From the NCBI GenBank assembly GCA_003612625.1, contig RAZJ01000010.1, positions 26,858 through 90,857 of the forward strand: DNA of 64,000 bases, given 5' to 3'. A program made the position numbers and the translations under genes. Source of the DNA: a bacterium 1XD42-1 (lineage in GTDB: Bacteria; Bacillota; Clostridia; Oscillospirales; Ruminococcaceae). Shown piece by piece: positions 35,472-44,507 of this stretch (within the stretch, counting starts at the first letter, position 1; each line of letters opens with the position of its first letter). The notes under the pieces were generated by a model that did no database searches, was not told the origin of the DNA, and saw only the letters and a program-made list of their open reading frames with translations.

Positions 35472-36482
35472 ATGATAGAGGAACAGATGGATCTTATTGA
35501 TAAGCAAAAAACCATCGCAGTACTGACCAGCGGCGGTGATGCACCGGGTATGAATACTGCGATCCGTGCAGTAGTACGTAGCGCTCTGTACAAAAATATG
35601 TGTGTTTTAGGGGTACGCAGAGGCTATGCAGGGCTTCTTGCAAAAGACGTTGTAAAGCTGAATCTGCGTAGTGTCAGCGATTGCCTCCATCGAGGCGGTA
35701 CCGTTCTTTATTCTGCCCGCTGTCCGGAATTTCAAAGCGAAGAAGGCGTAGAAAAAGCCAAAGAAATTTGTAAAGAAATTGGCATTGATGGCTTAGTAGT
35801 CATTGGCGGTGACGGTTCTTTCCGTGGAGCCAGGGATTTATCCCTGAAAGGGATTCCTTGTATTGGCCTGCCGGGAACCATTGACAATGATATTGCCAGC
35901 AGTGATTATACCATTGGCTTTGACACGGCTGTTAATACAGTTATGGATATGGTAGATAAGCTTCGGGATACTTCCCAATCTCACGACCGCTGCACCTTAG
36001 TAGAAGTGATGGGGCGACGTTGTGGAGATATTGCGCTTCATTCCGGTATTGCCTGTGGTGCAGTTGCAATCCTGTTGCCAGAAGTTCCCTTTACAGTAGA
36101 TGAAGTCATTAAGAAAATGCAGAGGACATTGAATACAGGAAAAAAACATTTTATTATTATTGTGGCAGAAGGTGTAACCAATAAAGGAGATGTGGGCTCT
36201 ATCCATGATATTGCCAGAGAAATTGAGGAAAAAACAGGGGTAGAATCCCGGGCTACGGTTTTAGGCCATGTACAGCGGGGTGGAGCACCTACTGCACGGG
36301 AACGTGTCCTTTCCAGTGAAATGGGATATCATGCCGTAGAATTATTGGAAAAAGGAATTGGAAACCGTGTAGTCGTAAGTCATGATAATAAAATTGTTGA
36401 TTTTGATATTCTGGAAGCGCTCAATATGAAGAAAGAATTTAACCGCCGGTTATACGATATTGCAGACGCGATTTCCATTTGA
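35472..36482 (+). CDS. pfkA: 6-phosphofructokinase
   Basis: A 336-residue phosphofructokinase making fructose 1,6-bisphosphate in glycolysis. TSGGDAPGMNTAIRAVV, GGDGSFRGA and GTIDNDIASSDYTIG are intact. The glycine in GGDGS and the SxxGA segment are the residue pattern of ATP-dependent rather than pyrophosphate-dependent enzymes. GGGAGG lies 10 bases before ATG 35472. It has its own promoter and is followed by a hairpin. Confidence 0.95.
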   Translation: MIEEQMDLIDKQKTIAVLTSGGDAPGMNTAIRAVVRSALYKNMCVLGVRRGYAGLLAKDVVKLNLRSVSDCLHRGGTVLYSARCPEFQSEEGVEKAKEICKEIGIDGLVVIGGDGSFRGARDLSLKGIPCIGLPGTIDNDIASSDYTIGFDTAVNTVMDMVDKLRDTSQSHDRCTLVEVMGRRCGDIALHSGIACGAVAILLPEVPFTVDEVIKKMQRTLNTGKKHFIIIVAEGVTNKGDVGSIHDIAREIEEKTGVESRATVLGHVQRGGAPTARERVLSSEMGYHAVELLEKGIGNRVVVSHDNKIVDFDILEALNMKKEFNRRLYDIADAISI

Positions 36483-36505
36483 TCGATCAAAAAGGTTGTT
36501 TTAAA

Positions 36506-36542
36506 CAAGAGGCGTTTTTCCGGAAAGGAGAAACGTCTCTTG
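36506..36542 (+). terminator. Terminator-like hairpin after pfkA
   Basis: A 16-base-pair stem with two G-T pairs (36506-36521 with 36527-36542) and a five-base loop, followed by a moderately T-rich stretch. Confidence 0.65.
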
Positions 36543-36570
36543 TTCTTCGCGATCTTTTTCATACTGTTTG

Positions 36571-36579
36571 TGGTATAAT
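36571..36579 (+). promoter_or_regulatory. Extended -10 promoter of ispD-ispF
   Basis: TGG followed by TATAAT (36574-36579) gives the TGn extended -10; no good -35 is present. It follows the pfkA hairpin and lies 31 bases before the ispD start. Confidence 0.6.
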
Positions 36580-36610
36580 GGGCCAAATGAGAGGAAAGGG
36601 GAACCCCCAT

Positions 36611-37330
36611 GTGAAAAAGAAAGAAAAGCTGGAAAAACCTTATGTAGCCGCAATTATTCCTGCTGCTGGGAGTGCATCCCGTATGGGAGGAATAGACAAG
36701 CAATTTGAAAGTCTTGGAAATATTCCTGTTTTGGCAATGACAATGTTAGCATTTTCTTATAGTGACTGGATTGATGAATTAGTAGTGGTGACAAGAGGAA
36801 AAGATATTCCCCTTGTATTGGAAATGACCCGTGGATTTGCAGTAAAAAAAGTCCGTTCTGTGGTAGCAGGAGGAGATACACGCCAAGAATCTGTACAGAA
36901 GGGAATTGAAGCCGTCAGCTCTAAAACCCAGTACGTAGCGATCCATGACGGGGCACGTCCTTTGGTTAGCAGCCAGGTCATAGCAGATACCATTTTAGAT
37001 GCAGTCCGTTATGGTGCAGCCGCAGCCGCAGTACCGGTAACAGATACCATAAAAATCGCAAAAGACCGGAAAATTGAAAGTACATTGGACCGGAGCACTT
37101 TGTATGCGGTACAGACCCCCCAGGTATTTGAACTGGAAAGTTATCTGGCAGCCGTACAAGCTGCAAATGAGGCGGGAAGGGATTTTACAGATGACTGCCA
37201 GTTGATGGAATTTTACGGGAAACCGGTTTATCTGTCTGCCGGGGATTATAAAAATATTAAAATTACTACGCCAACAGATTTAGTGATTGCCAGGGTGCTG
37301 GCAGGGCAGGAGGGCCTTGTATGGAGTTAA
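36611..37330 (+). CDS. ispD: 2-C-methyl-D-erythritol 4-phosphate cytidylyltransferase
   Basis: A 239-residue MEP-pathway enzyme that couples CTP to methylerythritol phosphate. AAIIPAAGSASRMGG is the nucleotide-binding loop, with IHDGARPLV and TPTDLVIARVL later. Start GTG 36611 is 9 bases after AAAGGGG; an in-frame ATG at 36587 lies only 8 bases after the -10. The last 10 bases overlap ispF, the usual partner. Confidence 0.94.
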   Translation: MKKKEKLEKPYVAAIIPAAGSASRMGGIDKQFESLGNIPVLAMTMLAFSYSDWIDELVVVTRGKDIPLVLEMTRGFAVKKVRSVVAGGDTRQESVQKGIEAVSSKTQYVAIHDGARPLVSSQVIADTILDAVRYGAAAAAVPVTDTIKIAKDRKIESTLDRSTLYAVQTPQVFELESYLAAVQAANEAGRDFTDDCQLMEFYGKPVYLSAGDYKNIKITTPTDLVIARVLAGQEGLVWS

Positions 37331-37818
37331 GAATTGGACATGGATACGATGCACACCGGTTAAAAACAGGACGCAAGTTGATATTGGGTGGCATTGAAAT
37401 CCCTTGGGAAAAAGGTTTGGATGGCCATTCTGATGCGGATGTATTGATTCATGCGGTAATGGATGCTTTTTTGGGAGCATTGGCGATGGGGGACATAGGC
37501 GGGATGTTTCCGGATCACGAAGAAGCTTACCGGGATGCAGATTCGACCCAGCTTTTGGAACGGGTTTGGGAACGGGTTACAGCCGCAGGGTGGCACTTGG
37601 AAAATTTAGATGCTACGATTATTGCCCAGGCGCCAAAGTTAAGCCCTCATTTGCCAGGAATGCGGGAGGTTTTAGCTGGCATTTGCGGCGCAAATACCAG
37701 CCGTATCAGTATCAAAGCTACAACAGAAGAACGGATGGGCTTTACCGGATCGGAGGAGGGCATTTGTGCCCATGCGGTCTGCCTGTTGAGAAAATCAGAA
37801 GAAGAACTGTCCTTTTAA
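37321..37818 (+). CDS. ispF: 2-C-methyl-D-erythritol 2,4-cyclodiphosphate synthase
   Basis: A 165-residue MEP-pathway enzyme, zinc-dependent. The metal ligands are in RIGHGYDAHRL and the later H of GHSDADVLIHAVMDA, with the conserved ATTEERMGFTGSEEGI near the end. It overlaps ispD by 10 bases, indicating coupling. Together they show use of the non-mevalonate isoprenoid route. Confidence 0.97.
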   Translation: MELRIGHGYDAHRLKTGRKLILGGIEIPWEKGLDGHSDADVLIHAVMDAFLGALAMGDIGGMFPDHEEAYRDADSTQLLERVWERVTAAGWHLENLDATIIAQAPKLSPHLPGMREVLAGICGANTSRISIKATTEERMGFTGSEEGICAHAVCLLRKSEEELSF

Positions 37819-37833
37819 TCAAAGCCATAAAAA

Positions 37834-37867
37834 CCCTCTTTCCTGGCAGATAAAACAGGAAAGGGGG
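37834..37867 (-). terminator. Terminator between ispF and the DUF5685 operon
   Basis: CCCTCTTTCCTG 37834-37845 pairs with CAGGAAAGGGGG 37856-37867. On the minus strand it is followed by TTTTT, so it best serves the membrane-protein gene; it may also stop ispF transcripts. Confidence 0.75.
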
Positions 37868-37875
37868 AATTATAT

Positions 37876-38400
37876 TTAGAGCAGGGTACGTAAAATTTTA
37901 GGGCGGAACCATTTCAGATAAATGGTAATTGCCATGGAAATAAAACGGTCATGGAGCAAGAAAGAGAAATTTGCCATTGCTAAAAAGGTGATCATTGCTA
38001 TTTTTACAACGTCCCCGGCATCTGGAATCAAAAAAACATATTTCATCAACAGATAGCATAACAGAATAACCAGATTAAAAAGCATAAGCTTCAAAAACAA
38101 AGCAATCATACGGGGAAACCGTTGAAAATAAGGCTGCAAAATCGGATAATATCCTAATAAAAGAATAAACAATAAAATAGCCTGCCGGTCTGGTACAATA
38201 ATCAGCCCCAGCAATGAAACAGCTGCATAAACCAGTAAAGCTGTTTTTGTACCGGATTCCTGGGCAATGCCAATCAGGACGACTCCGGAAGCAGCAGGCA
38301 AAATATAAGTAGAAAAGGGGATCATCCCCGTCATAAACATAAAAAGCAGAGAAATCGCAGCCGATAATCCTCCAACAGCAACGCGGGTACTTTGTTTCAA
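37876..38400 (-). CDS. Conserved membrane protein of unknown function
   Basis: A 174-residue hydrophobic protein with about five or six membrane segments and short basic loops (WFRPKILRTLL at the end). It starts at TTG 38400 with GGGGG seven bases upstream. It resembles small integral proteins of the ECF substrate-binding size class, but no ECF motif is evident, so function is not assigned. It is the last gene of an operon with the J-domain and DUF5685 proteins (18-base gap), which suggests a shared role at the membrane. Confidence 0.7.
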   Translation of the reverse strand: MKQSTRVAVGGLSAAISLLFMFMTGMIPFSTYILPAASGVVLIGIAQESGTKTALLVYAAVSLLGLIIVPDRQAILLFILLLGYYPILQPYFQRFPRMIALFLKLMLFNLVILLCYLLMKYVFLIPDAGDVVKIAMITFLAMANFSFLLHDRFISMAITIYLKWFRPKILRTLL

Positions 38401-38418
38401 AATACAGCCCCCAATATT

Positions 38419-39039
38419 TTAGAAACAGCCGCCGTCACAGCAGCCCAGACAGCAATTTGCACAATACATAGCAGCACAAATATCACAGCAGGAACAATCA
38501 GAACTGACCATGGATGGGGAACGGCGGTAGGAACCAGAAGGATAGGAACGGCCTGTCTGCCGCTGCCACAGCATTTGGTTATAAGCAGCGGTATATTCAG
38601 GATTCTGGGGATTCATAGAATGGGCCTGCCCGAAAAATTTAAGGGCATCATCCAGCCACCCGTAATTATAATAAATCGTGCCCCGCAGGAAATACCATTC
38701 CGCGTCACGGGCAGAATTTGCAACGCCATCTAATAATTCCTGGGCTTCAGCCCATCGCCTGCTGTTAATAAGAACACGGATATCAGCAAATTGAGAAGGC
38801 GGTGTTTGTCCGGCGCTATTTCCATAGGCACCTCCACCGCTGTGGCCTGCTTTCCGCTGGGCCATGACTGCATCATAAGCCTCATTGATCTCCTGCATTT
38901 TTTCCTGAGCCAGATCTGCTAAAGGATTGTTGGCATAATTATCAGGATGGTATTTTTTCGCAAGCTCACGGTAAGCCGTTTTAATTTGATCATCTGTGGC
39001 ATTGGAGGATACCCCCAGGACCTTATAGGGATCCGTCAT
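38419..39039 (-). CDS. J-domain/TPR protein with cysteine-rich C-terminus
   Basis: A 206-residue protein. Residues 1-65 are a J domain with the HPD tripeptide at 31-33, which stimulates Hsp70 ATPase. A Gly-rich linker and TPR-like helices (about 90-160, including WYFLRGTIYYNYGWLDDALKFF) follow. The last 26 residues hold ten cysteines in CC and CxxC spacing (CSCCDIC, CANCC, CCDGGC). The start is ATG 39039; earlier in-frame starts lie deep inside the upstream gene. It overlaps the DUF5685 gene by 17 bases. The tail suggests metal or Fe-S binding. It is not the general DnaJ, which has a central zinc finger. Confidence 0.85.
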   Translation of the reverse strand: MTDPYKVLGVSSNATDDQIKTAYRELAKKYHPDNYANNPLADLAQEKMQEINEAYDAVMAQRKAGHSGGGAYGNSAGQTPPSQFADIRVLINSRRWAEAQELLDGVANSARDAEWYFLRGTIYYNYGWLDDALKFFGQAHSMNPQNPEYTAAYNQMLWQRQTGRSYPSGSYRRSPSMVSSDCSCCDICAAMYCANCCLGCCDGGCF

Positions 39040-39904
39040 CTGATTTAGTCTCCTTTGGAAGCAAGATTCGCCCCACCGTCTGATGGAGGCCGAGATGGAT
39101 AATATTATCAAGAATTGGCGTGAAAGCATATAAATTTAAAAGGGAATATGCCTTTGACAGCTCGCCAATTGTAAGATAAAGGGAACCCTTGGCGTTTTCA
39201 CGGACCTGGGCAAGGGCTTCGGAAGAAGCAGAAGTCACTTTGTCCCGGAGCAGGAAAGGATTGTAACTATGCTGCCGCAAATCTTCTTCAAGATCATCCA
39301 GCGCGTCCGCCATATAAATATACCGTCCAAGGAGATAACCAAACCGTTCTAAAACACGGTATTGTTTTTCATCTAATAAAGCGCAAATCCCAGACAATGC
39401 CTGGGCTGTTGGCTCACAGGCCATATCAATACTGTCACAATTTTCAGATTCCAAGGCACTTTGGCGGCTGATTGTTTCATAAGCAATCTGGGCAACCTGC
39501 GGATATCTGGCCGCCGCATCTTTATAAGCATGTTTGGCAAAAGGCATCCCTATAAAAGAAACCAATCTTTTTTGAAACCCGCCGTCCTGATAATTATCCA
39601 GTACTTTATAATACCCTAAAATCATTGCAGTACCAGCCGAAAAGGAAAGGGCTTCACATTCACAGCAGCAGGGCCGCTTTTTAAAAGGGTTCAGCATACA
39701 GCGGCGGGGGACAAAATCGGGTTTTTGCTGGGATAAAGCCATTTGTAAAATGGAAAGGAATGTGAAATCAAAACTTAATGTTAAACGGGAAAAAGGACCG
39801 TAATGCCGGCCCAATTGTTTACATAAGCCGCAGTAAACGGCTTTATAAGTTTCATATTCACATACGCGGAGCTGGGCACTGCAAGGTTTCACATAACCGA
39901 ACAT
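39023..39904 (-). CDS. DUF5685 family protein
   Basis: A 293-residue helical protein beginning MFGYVKP with conserved cysteines (Cys15, YCGLC 24-28, CCCEC 79-83). Two acidic motifs stand out: LDNYQD (Asp103 and Asp107) and DALDDLEED (200-208) followed by LRQHSYNPF. GGGAGAAC precedes the ATG at 39904. It heads the three-gene operon. The DUF has no known function; the paired Asp motifs in a helical protein recall head-to-head prenyl synthases, an idea without further support here. Confidence 0.8.
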   Translation of the reverse strand: MFGYVKPCSAQLRVCEYETYKAVYCGLCKQLGRHYGPFSRLTLSFDFTFLSILQMALSQQKPDFVPRRCMLNPFKKRPCCCECEALSFSAGTAMILGYYKVLDNYQDGGFQKRLVSFIGMPFAKHAYKDAAARYPQVAQIAYETISRQSALESENCDSIDMACEPTAQALSGICALLDEKQYRVLERFGYLLGRYIYMADALDDLEEDLRQHSYNPFLLRDKVTSASSEALAQVRENAKGSLYLTIGELSKAYSLLNLYAFTPILDNIIHLGLHQTVGRILLPKETKSDDGSL

Positions 39905-40105
39905 GAAGTTCTCCCATTTTGATTTGCTATAAAAAATAAAAAATAATAGAATAAGTTTATTTTACACGAAATCCGCCTATATATGGTTAATAAAATATGA
40001 ACAATCTTTTCCAATCCTGGGAATAACAAATCCCAAAAAGCGCCGGCGAATTGAAAGAAGCTGCAAGACATGATACTGAGAAGGAAGAAGCTGCATTTTG
40101 AAAGC

Positions 40106-40134
40106 TTGTGTTTTAACAGGGAAAGTGCTATAAT
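40106..40134 (+). promoter_or_regulatory. Promoter of recJ-relA
   Basis: TTGTGT 40106-40111, 17 bases, TATAAT 40129-40134. The start codon follows about 60 bases after the predicted transcription start. The 297-base gap between the DUF5685 gene and recJ holds nothing else that I recognise. Confidence 0.7.
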
Positions 40135-40201
40135 AGCGTGTATGAGTTCGATGGGGAGAGAAGGAAAAGGGCTTCTTTTTCCCTGTTATGGAGTGAAAAG
40201 A

Positions 40202-42256
40202 TTGCCAGTCAAACGTTGGAATGTAAGAAAACCTGACGAAAAAACCGTCCAAAATCTTGCCCGGGAATTGGGCCTTTCACAAGTCCTTTTACGCATTTTA
40301 GTAAGCAGAGGGTATCAGGAACAGAAAGCTGTAAAAGCACTTTTAAATGAACAAAACCAGCTTACGGACCCATTTCGTTTAACTGATATGGAAAAAGCAG
40401 TAGAACGTATCCATAAAGCTTTGGAAAATGGAGAACGCATTGTGATATATGGGGATTACGACTGCGACGGGATTATGTCTACTGCCATGCTTTACCGTTA
40501 TTTTGAGTCGGAAGGCGCAGATATTGCCTATTATATCCCCCAGCGGGATAGTGAAGGATATGGGCTGAATCAGGAAGCTTTGCGGCGGATTTATGAAGCA
40601 GGGGCTTCTTTAGTGATTACAGTAGATAACGGAATCAGTGCATTGGAAGAAGCCGAATATGCAAAATCTTTAGGTCTGGATCTAATCGTAACCGATCACC
40701 ACCATCCCCGGGCAACCCTCCCCCATGCCTTAGCCGTGATAGATCCCCATCGGTCCGATGATGAAAGCGGATGTGAATATTTATGCGGCGCAGGAGTTGC
40801 GTTTAAGCTGATCAGCGCTTTGGAAGCCGGGGCAAGCGACTGGGTATTGGATTTATACGGGGATTTGCTGGCAGTTGCTACCGTAGCAGACATTGTACCG
40901 CTGGTAGGAGAAAACCGTGAAATTGTCCGGCGGGGCATGGAGCTTTTACAAAATACAGAAAATCCAGGACTTTTTGCATTGATTCAGGCTTGCGGCATGG
41001 GGGAACGGGTGCTTTCCTGTGAAAATGTTGTATTTGGTTTAGCGCCGCGGATCAATTCGGCAGGGCGGTTTGACCGGGTCGACAGCGCTGTGGAACTGTT
41101 TGTCAGTGAAGGAGAGGAATTAGATTCCTTAGCCCAGGAAATCAATGAATTGAATGAACACCGTAAAAAAGTAGAAGATAAAATTGTTTCTCAAATTTTA
41201 GAACGCTATGACAGGGATCGGGAAACCTTAGGCCGCCGGGTGATTGTGATTCATGGAGAAGGATGGTATCATGGCGTGGTAGGAATTGTGGCATCCCGGA
41301 TGGTGGAACGCTTTGGAAAACCTTGTATTGTTTTATCTGTGGAAGGGGATATGTCCCGGGGTTCGGCCCGCAGTGTAGAAGGTTTTTCCATTATCAATGC
41401 CATTTCAGCCTGCGGCCATTTACTGACCCGTTATGGCGGGCATAACCAGGCAGCAGGAATGACGCTGCCTACCAAATCCCTGGACCAGTTTGCGGAAGCG
41501 ATCAATCAATGGGCGGCTGAAAATTATCCGGAAATGCCGGCACTGACCTTATCTTTGGATTGTGCAGTAACACCGAAACAGCTTTCGGTTCCGGAATTAA
41601 CGGCTGTCACAAAGCTGGAACCTTTTGGATGCGGCAATGAAACACCAGTATTTTATATATCAAAGTGTATTTTGCAGGGCATTTATCCCATTGGAGAAGG
41701 AAAACATTTACGGCTGCGTTTTTGTCAGGATAATATGGTGTTTTATGCAATTTATTTTGGCATGACCCAGCAGTCGCTGCCTTATTCAATCGGAGATGTG
41801 GTGGATTTGGCGGTAACTGCGGATGCAGGCGAGTGGAATGGAGAAATGCGTGTTTCCATTAAAATACGGGATTTACGGCTTAGCGGCATGGACTATGAAT
41901 TCCTTTACCATTCTGATCAGATATATGAGCGCATTATGCGGGGTGAGCAGGTAGAATGCCATGACAGCATTATTCCAAGCCGGGATGACATTGCAGTCGT
42001 TTACCGTTATTTGCGAACGGTTAAAAAAATATCGGCACCAGATGAAATGATATACAGCCGTTTATGCAAACAGCTTCCTTCTTTTTGCAAATTAAAAATT
42101 GCGGTAGACGTTTTAGAAGAAATGGCCTTGATTGATCGGGAAAATTCCGGCGGGGTCCGTACCATATCTGTCCGTCAGAATCCCAAAAAAGTAAATTTGG
42201 CGGATTCCGGCATTTTGAAGAAATTGGAACGGACCAAAGCGGTCAACTGCTCCTGA
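40202..42256 (+). CDS. recJ: Single-stranded-DNA exonuclease RecJ
   Basis: A 684-residue 5'-3' exonuclease for recombination and mismatch repair. The DHH-family motifs are present: IYGDYDCDGIMS, VITVDNGIS, VTDHHHPRATLP, and the DHHA1 segment with GGHNQAAGM. The start is TTG 40202, 8 bases after GGAG, giving the family N-terminus VKRWNVRKPDE; upstream in-frame starts would lie near or before the promoter. A C-terminal extension of about 100 residues follows the OB domain. Next to relA, as in many Firmicutes. Confidence 0.93.
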   Translation: MPVKRWNVRKPDEKTVQNLARELGLSQVLLRILVSRGYQEQKAVKALLNEQNQLTDPFRLTDMEKAVERIHKALENGERIVIYGDYDCDGIMSTAMLYRYFESEGADIAYYIPQRDSEGYGLNQEALRRIYEAGASLVITVDNGISALEEAEYAKSLGLDLIVTDHHHPRATLPHALAVIDPHRSDDESGCEYLCGAGVAFKLISALEAGASDWVLDLYGDLLAVATVADIVPLVGENREIVRRGMELLQNTENPGLFALIQACGMGERVLSCENVVFGLAPRINSAGRFDRVDSAVELFVSEGEELDSLAQEINELNEHRKKVEDKIVSQILERYDRDRETLGRRVIVIHGEGWYHGVVGIVASRMVERFGKPCIVLSVEGDMSRGSARSVEGFSIINAISACGHLLTRYGGHNQAAGMTLPTKSLDQFAEAINQWAAENYPEMPALTLSLDCAVTPKQLSVPELTAVTKLEPFGCGNETPVFYISKCILQGIYPIGEGKHLRLRFCQDNMVFYAIYFGMTQQSLPYSIGDVVDLAVTADAGEWNGEMRVSIKIRDLRLSGMDYEFLYHSDQIYERIMRGEQVECHDSIIPSRDDIAVVYRYLRTVKKISAPDEMIYSRLCKQLPSFCKLKIAVDVLEEMALIDRENSGGVRTISVRQNPKKVNLADSGILKKLERTKAVNCS

Positions 42257-42269
42257 ACGGAGGAAGAGA

Positions 42270-44459
42270 ATGAAAATTTACCATATTGAAGAGCTGATGG
42301 ATGAAATCAAAAGAAGCGGGAAATTTTATCATACAGGAAAAATACTGCAAGCATATGAAGTGGCCCGCAATGCTCATAAAGACCAGAAGCGGGTATCTGG
42401 GGAGCCGTATATTTCCCATCCTGTTGCTGTGGCCTGCATTTTGGTGAATTTAGGGATGGACAGCGAATGTATCCAGGCAGCTTTGCTTCATGATGTTGTA
42501 GAAGATACAGAAATTACAGATCAGCAAGTTGCCAAACAGTTTGGGGATGAAGTAGCCCTGTTGGTCAATGGGGTTACAAAACTAGGAAAATTAAGCTTTT
42601 CGTCCCGGGAGGAACAGCAGGCAGAAAATATACGGAAAATGGTTTTGGCCATGGCTCAGGATGTGCGGGTTATTATTATTAAATTGGCAGACCGGCTCCA
42701 TAATATGCGTACTATTTCTGTGATGCGGGAACAAAAACGCCGGGATAAAGCCTTGGAAACCATGGAAGTGTATGCACCTTTGGCCCACCGTCTGGGGATT
42801 CGTGCAGTCAAGGAAGAATTGGAAGATATATCCTTGCGTTATCTGGACCCGATTGGATACCAGGAAGTAGAGCATCTGCTGAATCTGAAGCGTTCGGAAC
42901 AGGAAGCTTTTTTGAAAAAAATCAAAAATAAAATCCATGAACGCCTTGCAGGGGAATACCAGGATGTGCATGTAGACGGGCGGATCAAAAGCATTTACAG
43001 CATTTACCGGAAAATTTATATCCAGGGTAAATCTTTTGATGAAATTTTTGATATTTATGCAGTACGTATTCTGGTAGACAGTGTTTTTGAATGTTATAAC
43101 ATTCTTGGAATTATTCATGATATGTTCCGTCCCATTCCAAACCGTTTTAAGGATTATATTTCTACACCAAAGCCTAATATGTATCAAAGCCTTCATACCA
43201 CTGTTTTGGATAAAGAAGCAATCCCTTTTGAAGTGCAGATCCGGACCTGGGATATGCACCATACAGCAGAATATGGTATTGCGGCTCATTGGAAATACAA
43301 AGCTGGTATTACTTCCAGAGGGAAAATAGAAGAACGTTTGGCCTGGATACGCCAGCTTATTGAAAATCAAAAAGAATCCAATGACGCAGAAGATATTGTC
43401 CATTCCATTAAAAGCGACTTATCTCCGGAAGAAATTTATATCTTTACGCCAAAGGGGAAGGTAATCAGCCTCCCAATCAATGCAACAATTATTGATTTTG
43501 CCTATGCCATCCATACAGAAGTAGGAAACCATATGATCGGCGCCAAAGTAGATGGACGGCTTGTCCCATTGGACACGATCCTGCAAACAGGTCAGGTTGT
43601 TGAAATTATTACCACCCGGGATAAAAACCATGCGCCCAGCCGCGACTGGCTTAAAATTGTGCGTACCACAGGGGCGCGGACAAAAATCCGGAACTGGTAT
43701 AAAAAAGAACGGCGGGAAGAAAATGTGATCCAGGGCCGGGCAGAACTAGAACGGGAATTTAAACGGAATATGATCACATTAACTGAATCCCAGCGGAAAG
43801 AATTTGTGGAATCTGTGGCAAAGCGACAGCATTTTGAAACAGTGGAAGATTTTCTTGCCGCGATTGGATATGGCGGTTTATTGCTTTCCAAAATTATGCC
43901 CCGTGTTAAAGAAGATTATTTAAAACTTTACCGCACGGAACAGGCAGAAAAACCAACTGATATTGTAGCAATCAAATCCCCCCGTACAAAAGGGGCTTCC
44001 AGTGGCGTTACCATAGAAGGCTTGGATAGCTGTCTGGTCAAATTCGCAAGATGCTGTAATCCGCTGCCTGGAGATGAAATTGTAGGATTTGTCACAAGAG
44101 GCTTTGGGGTTTCCATCCATAAAAAGGACTGCATCAATGTTTTAAATTCCATTAACGATCCCAATAACGCGGAACGTTGGGTAAAGGCAGAGTGGGCTTT
44201 GGATGCGGTAAAAAAAGAAAACTTCAAAAGTACCATTGAAATTTTTACAGATGACCGAATCGGAGCGCTGGCGGATATTTCAGTAGCCTTGTCTAACCTG
44301 AAAGTTTCTATCCATACATTGGTAGCTAGAGAAGTAAAAAGCGGATGCAATGTGGTTACAGTAACCTTTACAGTCAGCGATATTGAACAACTCAATTATA
44401 TTATCAATCATTTAAGTAAAATCCCTGGAGTCGAAAGTGTAAAAAGGGCAGGGCAGTAA
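42270..44459 (+). CDS. relA: Bifunctional (p)ppGpp synthetase/hydrolase
   Basis: A 729-residue long RSH protein for the stringent response. The HD hydrolase domain has LLHDVVEDTEI and the synthetase domain has the YQSLHTTVL and EVQIRTWDMH segments. The TGS domain (EEIYIFTPKGKVISLP), a zinc-finger region with CCNPLPGDEI and a C-terminal ACT domain complete the standard order. Both catalytic halves look intact. GGAGG precedes the ATG; recJ ends 13 bases upstream. Confidence 0.97.
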   Translation: MKIYHIEELMDEIKRSGKFYHTGKILQAYEVARNAHKDQKRVSGEPYISHPVAVACILVNLGMDSECIQAALLHDVVEDTEITDQQVAKQFGDEVALLVNGVTKLGKLSFSSREEQQAENIRKMVLAMAQDVRVIIIKLADRLHNMRTISVMREQKRRDKALETMEVYAPLAHRLGIRAVKEELEDISLRYLDPIGYQEVEHLLNLKRSEQEAFLKKIKNKIHERLAGEYQDVHVDGRIKSIYSIYRKIYIQGKSFDEIFDIYAVRILVDSVFECYNILGIIHDMFRPIPNRFKDYISTPKPNMYQSLHTTVLDKEAIPFEVQIRTWDMHHTAEYGIAAHWKYKAGITSRGKIEERLAWIRQLIENQKESNDAEDIVHSIKSDLSPEEIYIFTPKGKVISLPINATIIDFAYAIHTEVGNHMIGAKVDGRLVPLDTILQTGQVVEIITTRDKNHAPSRDWLKIVRTTGARTKIRNWYKKERREENVIQGRAELEREFKRNMITLTESQRKEFVESVAKRQHFETVEDFLAAIGYGGLLLSKIMPRVKEDYLKLYRTEQAEKPTDIVAIKSPRTKGASSGVTIEGLDSCLVKFARCCNPLPGDEIVGFVTRGFGVSIHKKDCINVLNSINDPNNAERWVKAEWALDAVKKENFKSTIEIFTDDRIGALADISVALSNLKVSIHTLVAREVKSGCNVVTVTFTVSDIEQLNYIINHLSKIPGVESVKRAGQ

Positions 44460-44507
44460 AGTATTTTCCAGATGGGAAATTCATAAAGAAGAAACAAGGG
44501 GGATTTT

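Noticed and set aside
42591..43403. Long open frame antisense to relA
   Set aside because: It lies fully within the relA coding sequence, has no recognisable domain, and the relA frame shows intact catalytic motifs.
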